Shown here piece by piece: positions 44,080 through 56,549 of a stretch of 64,000 nucleotides of DNA. The notes beneath the pieces are model-generated. The model made no database searches. It was not told where the DNA came from and worked only from the letters and a program-made list of their open reading frames with translations. The translations under genes were made by a program, and so were the position numbers. Each line of letters begins with the position of its first letter. Position 1 is the first letter of the stretch. This DNA comes from Endocalyx cinctus (lineage: Eukaryota; Ascomycota; Sordariomycetes; Amphisphaeriales; Apiosporaceae): positions 3,870,441-3,934,440 of the forward strand of contig BCKC01000001.1 of NCBI GenBank assembly GCA_001600455.1, written 5' to 3'.

Positions 44080-47003
44080 GTCTTCACGAATTATTATAAT
44101 GAGGGTTTATTGTATCTTAAAATGTCTTAGGTGTAAAAGTTGGTCGCGATAGTCGTCAGGGTTCGGGGTCTGTCGCAAAGCTCGACGACTTTTTTTTTCT
44201 CAATCGCGTCCAGGGAGAGAAGGTATAATAGAAGTTAAGGATAGTATGAAATAAGTTATCAATAGATAAATGTTCTTTTTTAAGGAGTGTGATTTCAGAT
44301 TCGTCTGGACGATTTCTGACAAATTGGGTTTAAAGTGACTGTCACTAATGTTTCTTCTCTGGGGGATTGGTCAAAAACGTTTCTACTATATAACAGATTA
44401 AAAGTTCGCAACAGTGATTCTGAAGCCTTAAGGAAAGAAATGGGACCGGAAGGAGTGACGGTGCCCGTAGATGGCTACAAATATAAAATTATAAAAAAAA
44501 AGGGAGCGTGGGTTCGAAGAAAAAAAAGGAAAGGAAAGAAAAAAAAAATAACAGTATGAAGACGACGAAATGGTCGGTGAAAGTCGATATAGACGGTATG
44601 AAAGAAGACAGAAAATAAAGAGGGGAAGGGGGGGAGGGAGTAGTAAAAAAGGAAAGGGGGAAAAGGAGCAAAGGGGAAAGAGGAAGAAAAAAAATGGTGC
44701 CCTGTGCCTAGTTCTGCCGGTGTATGGCTTGCTTGGGTTTTTTTTTTTTTAGAGAGAGAGAAGTTTTACAGCGCGACACTGTATGACAATAGTGGATGGG
44801 ATGAACCTGGTCTGACGGACCGCAGGAGAGTAACTGTCCAATAAAAATGATTTTGATGGGCCCCCAAACATGCAGTTTTCACCCTTGATAGTGAGTTCTG
44901 TATGTGGGCTGATAACCGCTAAAAAAAAAAAAAAAAAAAACACTCATCCCGACCGGGTGTAGTAGCCCGTGATGGAGAATGTTGACATTCTTCTACAGTG
45001 TCAAGATTTATTTCCTCACACTTTTTTTCAATCCACACCGTTTGAATTGATACCCAATCAGGTAATTAATAAATACTTGTTGGCTCCACCTTTACAATAC
45101 GGTCGTTCCATCAAACATACATCACCTTTTTCCTCTACGTATACCCGTGGACTCTACTGTGTGCAGTATGCCAAACCTGGTAGTTGTACATACTTGTGTC
45201 CATGGATGGATATACTAGAAGTCAACATTCAGACGGTGTTATAGATTCAATTAACACTGTTCATTTTTCCAACTTTAGCACACAATGAACATGTACGCGT
45301 AGCTGATCTGATAGCCTTTTTTTTTTCTCAAGTAACCCACCATTTGATCTGTTCTTCCTGCGATGATCATCATTGCCGTTTCAATGTTAGCCATATTTTT
45401 ATACTTGTTTATATCGATTTGAAGGAAATAACCTTTATTACTAAATCATATTGATCCTCAAAGTAGATGGAGTATTTATTGTATTGTACCCTTGATTCGA
45501 CCTGGGAGTACGTGTTAGCATGAAACCACCCACTTACCTGGCATGTATATGTAACTTTTACTCGGAAGACTCGCGTTATCAATGACTAGCATAAGCTATT
45601 TTATCTAGTGGGATCGATTTACAGTACGCATACAATACGTGTGAAAGAAAGAAAGAGAGAGAAAAAAAAAAAAAAAAGAAAAAAAAGTGACCATGACGTT
45701 GTAAGACCCTAATAGGAACGCGCCAAGAAATACAATAAGGAAAGGTTGGCTGTCAATCTGTACGTGTAGGCCAACGAGGCTGTAAGGACAATACTTGAAT
45801 ACCTAGGCAGCTAGGTATCTTACGGTTCTAGTTTTGGTATAGCACAACGTAACGGCAAGTAGTGTACCTGGGATGGTGTACACTACACTACATAGTCCAC
45901 CACACCACCCTACAAATACAATGATGCCGCTAAATACTACAGCATGTACAAGGGTTACATTCCCCCTGACACTAATCTGTCTTCAGAATAGTAAAGTGCT
46001 ACACAGTATGAAATACTCGCCTTGCACACGACGGCATAGTTTAAGTATCCAGTTATAATGACTCCCAATAGAACTGGATTATTGTACTACTACTTGCTAC
46101 TAGGGTCCTCAAGTACACGCCATTCAGTGTTAGGTACTGCTGTCATCCACGTACTCGTACACTACTGCTATGGCTGACCCGACTTGTTATTTGTCTATAC
46201 TAAGTACTAGGTAGTTGGCTTTCAAGTATGGAGTACTATACGTAAGTAAGTATGTAGTTAGGTATACTTGCACTCATTATGTTTTTTTGTCTTTGGATAA
46301 TCTAGAGCTTTTTACTCACTTACCTGTATATATATTTGATCTTTTAATATTCTAGTGTGAGCCTAAATAAGGAACATCCTCTTCTTTACAATGTGATTTT
46401 AACCTTTTTCTTTTGAGAACTATTGAGCTTCTAAATTGGGACGACTTGTGCTAGGAATATCTTGGTTCTTTGATATATAAGCATTGAAATAATACCACTC
46501 TACACCATCTTCAAGAACTCGTTCTGCCATGCTCTACACTAGAGGGAATTGTTGAAGATTCCGCTGCCCTCAGCTCCTGTACGTAAGACTTTAGCTACGT
46601 GTATATGTAAGATGTAGTACGCGATTATTCGCCTTCTCTATGCTAAATGGTGTGGGGTTTTGCTGTACGGCGCGTGTTCGAGAGCCAATAGGAACGGATT
46701 TAGACTTTAACCACTACCTCGACTCTCGAGTAAGCCCCTCTCCGGGCTCTCCCCCTTGGTCGTACCAGATTCTTTTCCGATAGGGACGTTCGTACTCGCA
46801 CCTCAACATTCACACGGCTGGGCCAAATTATCTATGCTTATGCTTATGCATCTCTACGCTATCTTCGCTATCGTTCTCGTCGATTTTTTTTTTCTTTTAC
46901 GCTTTGAAGTTTTATGTTTAAACTTATCTTAAGCCAGCTCATCCGTAAATAATATAACGTAGACTATAATCACTTTAAGCCCGGTCATCTAGTATCCTTG
47001 AAC

Positions 47004-47098
<95 letters not shown>

Positions 47099-47508
47099 NN
47101 NNNNNNNNNNNNNNNNNNNNNNNNNNNNNNNNNNNNNNNNNNNNNNNNNNNNNNNNNNNNNNNNNNNNNNNNNNNNNNNNNNNNNNNNNNNNNNNNNNNN
47201 NNNNNNNNNNNNNNNNNNNNNNNNNNNNNNNNNNNNNNNNNNNNNNNNNNNNNNNNNNNNNNNNNNNNNNNNNNNNNNNNNNNNNNNNNNNNNNNNNNNN
47301 NNNNNNNNNNNNNNNNNNNNNNNNNNNNNNNNNNNNNNNNNNNNNNNNNNNNNNNNNNNNNNNNNNNNNNNNNNNNNNNNNNNNNNNNNNNNNNNNNNNN
47401 NNNNNNNNNNNNNNNNNNNNNNNNNNNNNNNNNNNNNNNNNNNNNNNNNNNNNNNNNNNNNNNNNNNNNNNNNNNNNNNNNNNNNNNNNNNNNNNNNNNN
47501 NNNNNNNN

Positions 47509-47602
<94 letters not shown>
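47004..47602. repeat. (ACTT)n tetranucleotide satellite interrupted by a gap
   Basis: Perfect ACTT units from 47004 to 47098 and from 47509 to 47602, with an N block between. The true length is unknown, and the repeat may fill the whole gap. Confidence 0.97.
47099..47508. other. Assembly gap (410 N)
   Basis: Undetermined bases inside the (ACTT)n satellite. Confidence 0.99.
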
Positions 47603-47603
<1 letters not shown>

Positions 47604-49178
47604 ACTATGTACTATGTAGTATAGTATTCATAGTATAGGACGTTTTTCGCCGAAGTCTTCCAGAAAGGAGTTGGGGATCGTTCTAAACGATTCTAGCGAC
47701 CCTTTCAACACTTTGCCTTACTAAAGAATTAAGAACACTGACAGTTACCTAGCACAAAGCCACCAGGTAGGTACCTGCATTGGCGTACTAACTGGTGGGT
47801 TCCTTGCAGTAGTGTACTCCGTCGTTGGTTTTCATGCAATATTGTACGTACACAGTACACTATACTACACTAAAGAAACCATTCTGTTTTCGGCCAACGG
47901 GTATTACCTTCACTCATCAGGGCGCACGTGTAGTTAAAATCACCGGCACGTATCAAATACTGGCCTACCGTTTCTTACAGAAACATTCTATTCCATTTCA
48001 TGACTCCGCAAGATCAACGCCCATAAACGGCGGTGAAAAGAGCCGCCCTCTTGACCTATCTGGGGGCAGAAAAAAAAATTACAGTCAATTGAGTTCTTAG
48101 GTACTGTATTACGTATGTATCACAGGAATACATGTGCGTACAAAACATACGTACTGCCTGGTATGATCCCAACGAACCGGCATAACCGTAGCACGACTTC
48201 GCAAACAATCCTCAGATAAGCCGTCATGAAGATACCAGGGCTCTCGTATGGATTTGATTACCTAAAGTCCACGTGTGACAGAGATTTTTGACTAGTTCGC
48301 GATTATTGTAATTTGTCTGCCTTTTGATGCCCTTCCCCAGCCTGATTTATAGCCAGTCAGCTTGTCTTTTTTTTTTTTTTTTTGTAATATCACAGTTTAT
48401 AAACAGCCAAGACTCTGCTTTCCTCTAATGTAGTCCTCTCCGCGGAGCCATCACTCACAAGACACAAAAACAACCATCACTTTTCATGACTTTGCATCAC
48501 CTACCGACGTAGATAAACCCTAAGCCGTACACACAAAGTTCTGACTCGGCCCGTTCTAAAAACGTGTTACGTCAACTGCAAACTCACCCTCATCAGCATA
48601 CACTCACTACACGTACATAAGCCGGGGTTGCTTTAGTACTGTTTACCATCAGACTCACACTGTTTTGTGGAGGTTCCAGTCAGCACCCACTCAGTTCATC
48701 TCCTTCGGTAGTAGTATACTATGTACTTGTACACTAGTACAATATCATGCTCGTTGAGGTATCACGCGGTTCCACCTATGAATACGATAGCGTAGTATTA
48801 TCCCTTCCTTGACAGCAAACCCAAGCTATCAAATTATCGACCTAGCTAGAACAAGCGACTTCAAACGCAACCCATGTCCTTGATTGTCTGCGGTGTACGA
48901 GTTCTTTTTCCACTAAGTATATACGCTAAGTCAGAAGAAGAAACGGTGTAGTCCAGGAAGAGAATTCATCTGATCTTTTCTTCCCCAACCTTGTGACTAG
49001 ATGATTGGGAATCCTTCGGCATGGAACCATTCCTATCGTCTTACTGATAAATCAACCCATGAACAATGGATGGTCTTCTTCTCCATTTGTCTTTCTGCTG
49101 CCGATCACAACGGTCAGGGGTCTTGAGTGCGACCACACATCCTAGTACGAAAATACCATTGTGTACGCACATACTATG

Positions 49179-49211
49179 GTACATAATATATACTATGCGT
49201 ACATTATGTAC
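49179..49211. repeat. 9-bp inverted repeat
   Basis: GTACATAAT (49179-49187) and ATTATGTAC (49203-49211) are exact reverse complements around a 15-nt loop, in gene-free DNA. Confidence 0.8.
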
Positions 49212-52200
49212 GTTTAATTCACTAACTAACACTAGGCTGATCCGGTCAGCGCCGGGAATCCTGCAACTTATCCGCGTTCTCACTGCATATCAGCCACTCT
49301 GCCACTTTACACAACGTATCTGTTCGAATAATTGGGTTGCACCCTCTGCCTATTCGCCGAACAGAAGGACGTGGAGTATTGGCGTCAGCCAACTGTCCCG
49401 GTGGCAATTCATAGGGTAGGTAGTATTCAAATTCTTCGTATATTTCGAATACCCCAGTTTTTTAGTGGTTTTTTTTTTTTTTTTTTTTTTGGAGTGTAGA
49501 AAATACCAGGTTCTTAACCACATCCGACCCACAAACTCCAATCATGTCTATCTAGAAAATGTTTGTTGACACAACAGTTTGCACCTTGTGATCTAGTATT
49601 TTTTTTTATCAGAATACAAAATCCCATGTCCGTTTTTCTGGGTTGATCATTAAGAGATGGAACCCAAAATAGCTACGCGAGAGTACAAAGCAGCTTGGTA
49701 ACTTTTATCAACTTCTATGCGAAAGATTTATTTCAACCCCTGTACAGCAGTCCACCTACACTACACACTACTCCGTACAGGTTAGGCCAAGCAAGCATGA
49801 ACATGAGTAGAACACTGAAAGTACTAGCCAATCATGTCCCGACTCCCCACGGCATCTCATGCACTGGTCCCCGTGTACCTGCATGCATGAATGATCGTCC
49901 TTGGGGTCCAGGCACGAATTTTACACCTGCACATTTCTCTATTACTCTCATGCTCACATTCGGTTTATCTTCCTAATTCAAGCACACCAAAAAAGAATGG
50001 TGCCAACGGCTTCTTTTTTTTCCCAACCTTTTGGCGGGGCATTCACCTCAAAGGGGTGAGGGGGCCAAAAAAAAAAAAAAAAAAAAAAAACCTCGATACG
50101 AGTTACACCACCTTATTATGTAGTTTATACTACATAATTCTTTAGCCTTACAAAATGATATCTCTGTTCAAATCATATTTTCAATTCCGTTTCCAAATCC
50201 CTACCGGTGTTTGCCCATACGATCATCGGTGTGGCCATTCCCTTTTGGTTGCGCACTTGCTCAAATATCGACGGAATTTTTCTCTGCTCATTCAACAAAA
50301 TTGATGATGCATCCACTTTGATTTACTGCAGGCATGACTGCTAATAATACATATATAAGAAAGTGGTACAGTACCCCAGAATGATTGCGCGTTGTGTTGG
50401 TAAGGCGATAATGTTTCACAATGATCTATCTTGGTTGTACACATATACATTAGAATCCATTTTGTTCATCTTATAATATGTTTCATCCCGGACTATATCA
50501 TGTTTTTGACAGAGATGCCATACAAAGTAGTATAGCGATGGTTAGATTGCCTGTCTAGATCGCCCTTCGCACATCTCATTTTCTTCATTATCTCCGTCCC
50601 TCTCATGACTAGGACATACGTGTGACAAAGAATAGATCGGTCATTGGATGTAACCCAAGATATTCATATCATGTTTCGACCCTCGCAGTATTCTATTGCG
50701 CCTCATATCGATCTACGCCCGCTAGCTAGGGTTTGAATTCGAACGGGGAAAAAAAAGTTGGCAGAGTGCCCGTCACCAGCAGCCTGTGCGATCCTGGCTC
50801 TTCATTCTTAGCATCAGATCAAATCCCTTATACACTGTATACTATACACCATGCTTGCTAGCTTTCGAAAGTTTCTAGAAGAAAACTGTTCACGTAAATA
50901 GCGTAGTAGTAGCGCACAGGAGTTATAAAAAAAAAAATAATAAATAAATAAAAACCGCTAGTAGTGCAATAAAGATAGGCGAGTCGAGTCGTTATTTTTT
51001 TAACCCCCTTTTTTCTTCAATGTACGTGTACATAAATCCGTGTTCGGCTCCGGTTGCGAACCAGTTCAAAAAAGGAAACTTTTGATCCGAACCATCCCTA
51101 ATAAAGAGTCAAACGATTTACCTAAGTTTTATTCTATTTAAGACCGTCCTGATACCGTCCGGCGATCGACCTTCGAACTAAACTCACGTGGTGACCTGCA
51201 TTTAAGGCTAAATCGGCGATTTGACAGAGAAAGATGCACTTTTGTTTTTTCTGATGGTAAATCCATTTCTACTTTGTTTTTTTCCCTCGATTTTGATGTT
51301 CAAACCCTATCGCATTCTCAATACTATGCACACCCATAGTAAATAATAGTATAGAATAGTGTCGTAAACCCGCGTCCTATGGCGGCTGGGCGGCTGAGCG
51401 GTGAGCCTCCCCTTTTGGACAGCCCGTCATGTCCTACCACTATTTACGAGCCGCATGTTGTCCGCACCAGATCTAATCGGTCTATAGCATGAGTGCTATA
51501 CAAAATCGTAAAAAAATATCACGACTCACAATCTACTTCACCATTCTAGTACCAGAAAGCCCGTATGGTGTACTTTGCATTGGCAACAAAAGACCATTAT
51601 CAAACCAATACACATGTCATGTCTCGGTGTAAATACCGAGCGACTGGTCGTGGGGAGTGGCCTACGTTAGTATAGTATAGTATAGTGTAGCTGAACTTAC
51701 TACACTCTCTTTACACTACAAGAGCCTCACCTGAATACAGCACTAACTAGACGCACACTACCACATTTCATGCGGTATTAATTGTTTATTTCGCTATTTT
51801 ATTTTTAGGCTCTGTGCTCAGTTACTTTCTAGTCCGGAGGTTAGAAACATTCTAGAAGGCAAGAGAGGGAGCGATAATCAATGCAAATTGCACCTATTTA
51901 TAATGCATGATGATGACCGGGTTAAGTAGTCCGTGTGTGAAACAACCCGCGGGATAGACAGCATGGATATGGCCGAACATCATCATTCACCTTTTCTTTT
52001 TTTTTTTTTTTTTTTCCTGCGAATCTCTATCCGGTCATTGCGCTATCGGCGTGTGCGTCTCTTTTTTTTCTCCGATAATGCATATCATTTCATTATTCGG
52101 CAAAACAAAGCAATTGTGCATTTGCATTTACAGCCAGTGTGCCGCGCCTTGTTAGCACCGTTTCCCAACTCGCCGTCTTGGCTTCAGGCGCGGGAGAGGT

Positions 52201-52827
52201 GGTACCTGGTAAGTATGCAGGACGCTACACTAGTGTAAATCCGTATGCCGTCACACCTTGGACCACTTTGCATTGTTTTGTATGGCGTCGTGAAGTGAGG
52301 TTTAAGTCTTGTTTCATGCATGTATATATTTCCAGCGACTACCTTTGCATTCTCGGTTCTTTTTAACGTGTGGGTACGCCTCCGCTTGCGGTATGTGCGG
52401 AGCAACGTGTGAATAGCATCCCGTGTTGAAAATCGAATGCCCAAACATTACATTATTACAGCAAATCTACTATCGCATTACTTTCTATGTTACGTACCCA
52501 CGGGACTTCATTAGCCGTTTCTTTATTATTGCGATACTTGGTTATTGGAGATCACGATATCAAGACATCTATGCGATCAACCACATTATGTGAGTTTGTA
52601 AAGATTCTTAGAGCGACCAGCTGATCACTATCCTAAGTATGTCAACACAGGCGTCTGGTTCTAAATGCGAAGGAACTGACACCTCTTTTAAGGTTCTGAT
52701 TCTTTCGTCTGTCTGGAATATCATTGTCCTGGCTGTCTTGAAACCCGAGCTCAACTAAGAGTAGCTTTGCCGAATATGATGACGTTCACCTTAGTATCGT
52801 AGGTTTAGTAGAAATGGGGATATCCTA

Positions 52828-54060
52828 TTAAAGCTCCTTCATAACCTCGGCCACCGCCTTAGCAGCCGCGCGCTTCCGTTGTTCCTCAGGCAGACCAGCG
52901 TTATTATCACGTACAGCCTGGAGCTTGATCATCATGCGCTGAATCTTCTCTATCTCTTCATCATCTACGCGCTCTTCTTCCTCGTCCTTGGAAGCGAGGG
53001 GTGCATCTTTCTTCGGAGAGCCGTCTTTGTCTCCTTCTGTCGCATTGCCGCTAGTACCGGGCTTATCATCGAGAAAGTTCTCGTCGTCTTCATTTCCGGC
53101 ATTCCAGATCGCGCGTCTCAAACCCGCAAAGTCCTCTCTGTCGAAGCCGAAGTCAAGACTCGAGGGATCAAGGTCGACACCTTCTTTCCCGTCGTCGTCG
53201 TCCAATGTGGAGATGCCCCCGTCACCCTCTAAATTCAAATTCTCAAGATCTCCAAAGTCGGACCCGAGATCACCCGCAGAAGCCAGGGACCAATCATTTG
53301 CCTGCAGGGCTTCAAGTGCTCGTGGGATTCCGGTTTTTTCTGGGGCAGGTTGTAAGTAATTAAGATGTGGGAGGTGGCGAACGATAGATTTGATAAGGAA
53401 GGAGAAGTGGAGAGAACTTACCACCGAATTCATTTCGCGCGGGTATCGACTGATTCCTGACCTGTACGAACTCCAAGCTCCACTCCGCACAGATATCGTC
53501 CCATTCATCCACGTCGTCGATCTCACCTACACCGAGGCACAGGCCAACGCCATCCCATCCCCACCCTCCTAGGCCGTCCTTCATGACCTTTCCCACATTT
53601 CGTATGAGCTCCCTCGCGGTATCGGCCTCACTTGACTGAGATTTTGGGGGTAGCGAGAACACGACAACTACCCCACCAAGCACCTCAAGAACTTCCTTCG
53701 CCTCTGCCGAGAGGAATGAAAGAGACCATTCTGAAGGCGACGAGACGAGGTCAAGCCATATAGGCACCTCAGCCGTATAATATGTTGTTTTGAGAGACAA
53801 GTTATGAGATAAGCCTGCGAGGGATGTAGAAGTTTGTTCTGGTATGGTGCCAGTTAAGTCTGATAGATACTGTAGGTTAGTGGTATGAGAAGGTAAGTTG
53901 TCTTTTGTTGCGATATGACGTAGGAGCTAAAGTGATAAGATCTAGTATTTTACGAACCCTTAATCACTCTACTGAGATGTTGCGCTGAATCTTCTAGAGA
54001 AACAGCTAATATCCTCCGTGTGTTCGTGATATCCATCTCATCAATCTTTTCGAATGCCAT
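52828..54060 (-). CDS. Adaptin-binding protein of the p34/AAGAB-Irc6 family
   Basis: Exons 54060-53958, 53859-53422 and 53339-52828 give 350 residues. The N-terminal half has the small-GTPase-like Rossmann layout of the family: RRILAVSLEDSAQHLSRVIK, DLTGTIPEQTSTSLAGL, then TTYYTAEVPIWLDLV and VVVVFSLPP. The C-terminal half is acidic and disordered (LDDDDGKEGVDLDPSSLDFG), ending in a helix EKIQRMMIKLQAVRDNNAGL and AAKAVAEVMKEL, as in p34/AAGAB. Relatives chaperone clathrin adaptor (AP-1/AP-2) assembly in the cytosol. The first donor is GTTCGT, the same unusual form as in the lipase-like gene. An in-frame later start (MDITNTRRIL) is an alternative. It is divergent from the cupin gene. Confidence 0.82.
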
Positions 54061-54380
54061 GAGTTTGCTAGTATGGTGACGATGTCTATGAGATGGAGGG
54101 GCACTTTTTGAATTTGATATCAGAGAACCCCGCCATGATACCACATTGTCGCATAGCTCGCTTAAAGCCATGAAAATCTTTGGTTAATTGCATATAACCT
54201 TCGCTATGTGACGAGAAGAGAGAGTATTGGCTGTTTAACCGGTTGGGTAACTCAATGCTGGATATTCTCCTCTTTTCATCGGAGTATTGACATTTCATAT
54301 AAAAAATTATCAAATGTACCCAACTCTTATACAACCCGCTTAAGCCAAACGAACTTTTCTTTCACGGGACAAAAGCCATC
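54061..54380. other. Short divergent promoter
   Basis: 320 bp between the starts of the p34-like gene (minus) and the cupin gene (plus). No distinctive element recognised. Confidence 0.5.
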
Positions 54381-54788
54381 ATGCCTTCTCACCCAGAGCC
54401 AAGCCAGCCCGTGCTCCTCTGCAAAGGCGAGGAGCTCACCACCTCGGGCGGGCAGACGGAAGGGATGATACGGCAGAACGCCATCGTGGACAAGTGCGCG
54501 GGGATCTGCGCGACGCGGATGCTGGCGAAGCCGCGCAGCGCCTCGGCCGTGCACCACCACGGGCCTCAGGACACCGTCGTCTACGCCGTCAGCGGCCGAG
54601 GTACCGTCGTGAGCGAGGGCGGCAAGAAGAGGGTCGATCTCGAGCCCGGCGACTACGCCCTGATCCCGGCCTTCATGGAGCATCAGGAAGTCAACGACGG
54701 CGACGAGGAGGTCGTTTGGACCATCGTTCGGAGCGGGAGGGTCCCCGAGGTTGTTAACTTGACCGGGTGGGGCGGGGAGACGGTCTAA
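54381..54788 (+). CDS. Single-domain cupin protein
   Basis: Intronless, 135 residues, almost entirely one cupin beta-barrel. Cupin motif 1 appears as VHHHGPQDTVVYAVSGRG, with the histidines expected to bind metal but Asp/Gln where many have Glu. Motif 2 appears as LEPGDYALIPAFMEHQEVN, with the final His ligand. Substrates of small cupins are very diverse (isomerases, dioxygenases, binding proteins), so no reaction is assigned. No signal peptide, so probably cytosolic. The gene is markedly GC-rich at third codon positions. It is transcribed divergently from the p34-like gene at a distance of 320 bp. Confidence 0.88.
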   Translation: MPSHPEPSQPVLLCKGEELTTSGGQTEGMIRQNAIVDKCAGICATRMLAKPRSASAVHHHGPQDTVVYAVSGRGTVVSEGGKKRVDLEPGDYALIPAFMEHQEVNDGDEEVVWTIVRSGRVPEVVNLTGWGGETV

Positions 54789-55087
54789 GCTGGTCGGGAT
54801 AGAGAAGTTTGTTTAAAAGTGATCACGAGACATGAAACCGTGTTTTATGCGACGACGGAACTAGATGTTTTGAACTGAAGAAAGGCTTATTTATTACAGA
54901 ATATACTCGTGCGTCTTTCAAAGGCTATGTCTGAGGTTGCTTATGTAAAGTATGAACTGGTATCGTATCCAAGCAGAGTCTGTCTTTCTTGTGTGTTCCT
55001 TTCACACACTCTATATATATAATCTATGCTTTTTTTTATGTATATATATATATATATATAAATCCGTTGAAAAACATTTCATCATCA
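54789..55087. other. Convergent spacer
   Basis: AT-rich 3' regions of cupin and coactosin genes, with a (TA)n run at 55041-55061. Confidence 0.6.
55041..55061. repeat. (TA)n microsatellite
   Basis: Ten TA units, read directly, just after the coactosin stop. Confidence 0.9.
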
Positions 55088-55528
55088 TCAACCACGTCCG
55101 CCGTTGTAATCCGCCCCACCCGCCTTCCTCAGCCTAGCAACGATTTCCTTCTCGTCGAGGTCGGCCTTATCACGGGCATCGACCGAAATGCTGTGGTGGG
55201 CGAGAACCCTCTTGACGGAGCCGCTCTCGATCGAGACGCGCGCCTTGCGCATGACCTTGGTGTTCTCGCCGATCCAGATGACGAGCACGAATTTTACCCG
55301 CTTGCTCTCGGTGTCGTTGGCGTATTCGACCCGGACGTATCCGTACTGCGCCTGCCCGTCGTCGAGCTTGGTGGCCATCTCCTCGAGCCCGCCCGTCCCC
55401 GTCCCCGTCAGCGTCAGCTTGTCCCCGACCGCGCTCGCATACGATATCAGGAGCCAGTTTGTGGGTTCCTTATCCGACCGTACGGCGTCGTAGGCCGCGA
55501 GGATCTCGGGGGCGTCGGCGCCGGACAT
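55088..55528 (-). CDS. Coactosin-like actin-binding protein (ADF-H domain)
   Basis: Intronless, 146 residues, essentially one ADF-homology domain. APEILAAYDAVRSDKEPTNW starts the domain, followed by YGYVRVEYANDTESKRVKFV and LVIWIGENTKVMRKARVSI, which match the coactosin pattern of strands and the actin-contact helix. The start at 55528 (MSGADAPEIL) was chosen because the open frame upstream to 55684 is Pro-rich and unlike the family. Coactosins bind F-actin and slow its depolymerisation in the cytosol. The C-terminal DYNGGRG is a short flexible tail. Strongly GC-rich codons suggest good expression (inference). It is convergent with the cupin gene. Confidence 0.88.
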   Translation of the reverse strand: MSGADAPEILAAYDAVRSDKEPTNWLLISYASAVGDKLTLTGTGTGGLEEMATKLDDGQAQYGYVRVEYANDTESKRVKFVLVIWIGENTKVMRKARVSIESGSVKRVLAHHSISVDARDKADLDEKEIVARLRKAGGADYNGGRG

Positions 55529-56549
55529 GGTTGTGTAGGGTGTGTAGGTATTGCAAGTGAATAAAAAAGAGGGGTTTGGTTTTGCTTGTGATTGTGGTGG
55601 GGGTGGGGATGGAGGGGCGAATTCGCTTGTGGTCGGGATTTTAGGTGTCGTAGCTATGTGATAAATCGGTGGTAATTTGGTCAATTGAAAAGTTTCATGG
55701 ATTTAGTACCCACGATGACTGCAATTAGACCTCAAAGACTTGAAGTCTCAAAAGCAGATAAAGAAGGGTTGTGACCCTGGTTCTTAGCCATGAGCAGCTA
55801 ATCCCATTTGCATGATTCAGTAAGGTGTCATCAGTCCGTCAAGGAACTACGATCAGCTGCCAAATAGCAGTGTTCCGTCTCCTATTCTGTCTCCACCCGC
55901 CCCTTTCCTTACCGTATATGATTTTTCATCACACCGCCAATTCGCCGGCCGTGAAAGAAAGAGTACACAAGTATGTGTAGTGTTTGAGTGGGTTTAGGTA
56001 TCTTATTATTTTCATGTACGCTTAATCAGATTTACAATTTCTATCTAGTTCTCGGCTGAGAGAGATCTATTTCAAGTTCATATTTATAGGAAGTACAACA
56101 AGCATGATTGTGCAGTATATGATATGTCGTTTGCGTCGAACATAGCAGCCCCCCTACGTAATACCCTTTGTCATTTGCGGTTTTTCAATTCGATACCTGC
56201 TTTGTGTGTCACGGGTGTATATTTATCATAACACTATGTGTAGCCATGGTGGTAAGGGGTGGACAGTACGGGAGTTTGAAACTGGGATCGCGAGGTTTAG
56301 TATACACATTGAGGTAAGAGATATATTTTACAGAGCTAGTAGTTAAATTCATACATCGTAATTTTTAGATTTTCTTCGTAGAGTGTTAGAGATATTTGAC
56401 GTCTAAAAGACAAAGGAAACCGATTAAGGAAAATATCCTATCATGTTCAAGACCCTAGCGCCTGTACCAAATCCAGTTCCAAAATACAACAAAATTTTGA
56501 CTGTCCTATCCAAAAAAAGTCCATAATCCTGCCCACCAAAAATATCAGA
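55529..56549. other. Intergenic region
   Basis: AT-rich, about 1 kb, no coding signal; contains the coactosin promoter at the left and the 3' region of the WSC gene at the right. Confidence 0.6.

Larger units (their letters stand above)
44080..52827. other. 8.7-kb gene-free region upstream of the homeobox gene
   Basis: No frame here has coding structure, splice-compatible extension or family motifs. The part next to the gene (44080-44700) is AG-rich on the plus strand. Further out are many homopolymer runs (A or T of about 17-22 near 44921, 49471, 50069 and 51999), the (ACTT)n repeat with a gap, GTACTGTGTAC-like and TACACTAC-like motifs and inverted repeats. No tRNA, rRNA or transposon ends recognised. 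Could be regulatory DNA, a long non-coding RNA gene or an eroded repeat area. Confidence 0.6.

Noticed and set aside
46998..47624. 208-residue frame LLTY repeat
   Set aside because: Translation of the (ACTT)n satellite read through the N gap, not a gene.
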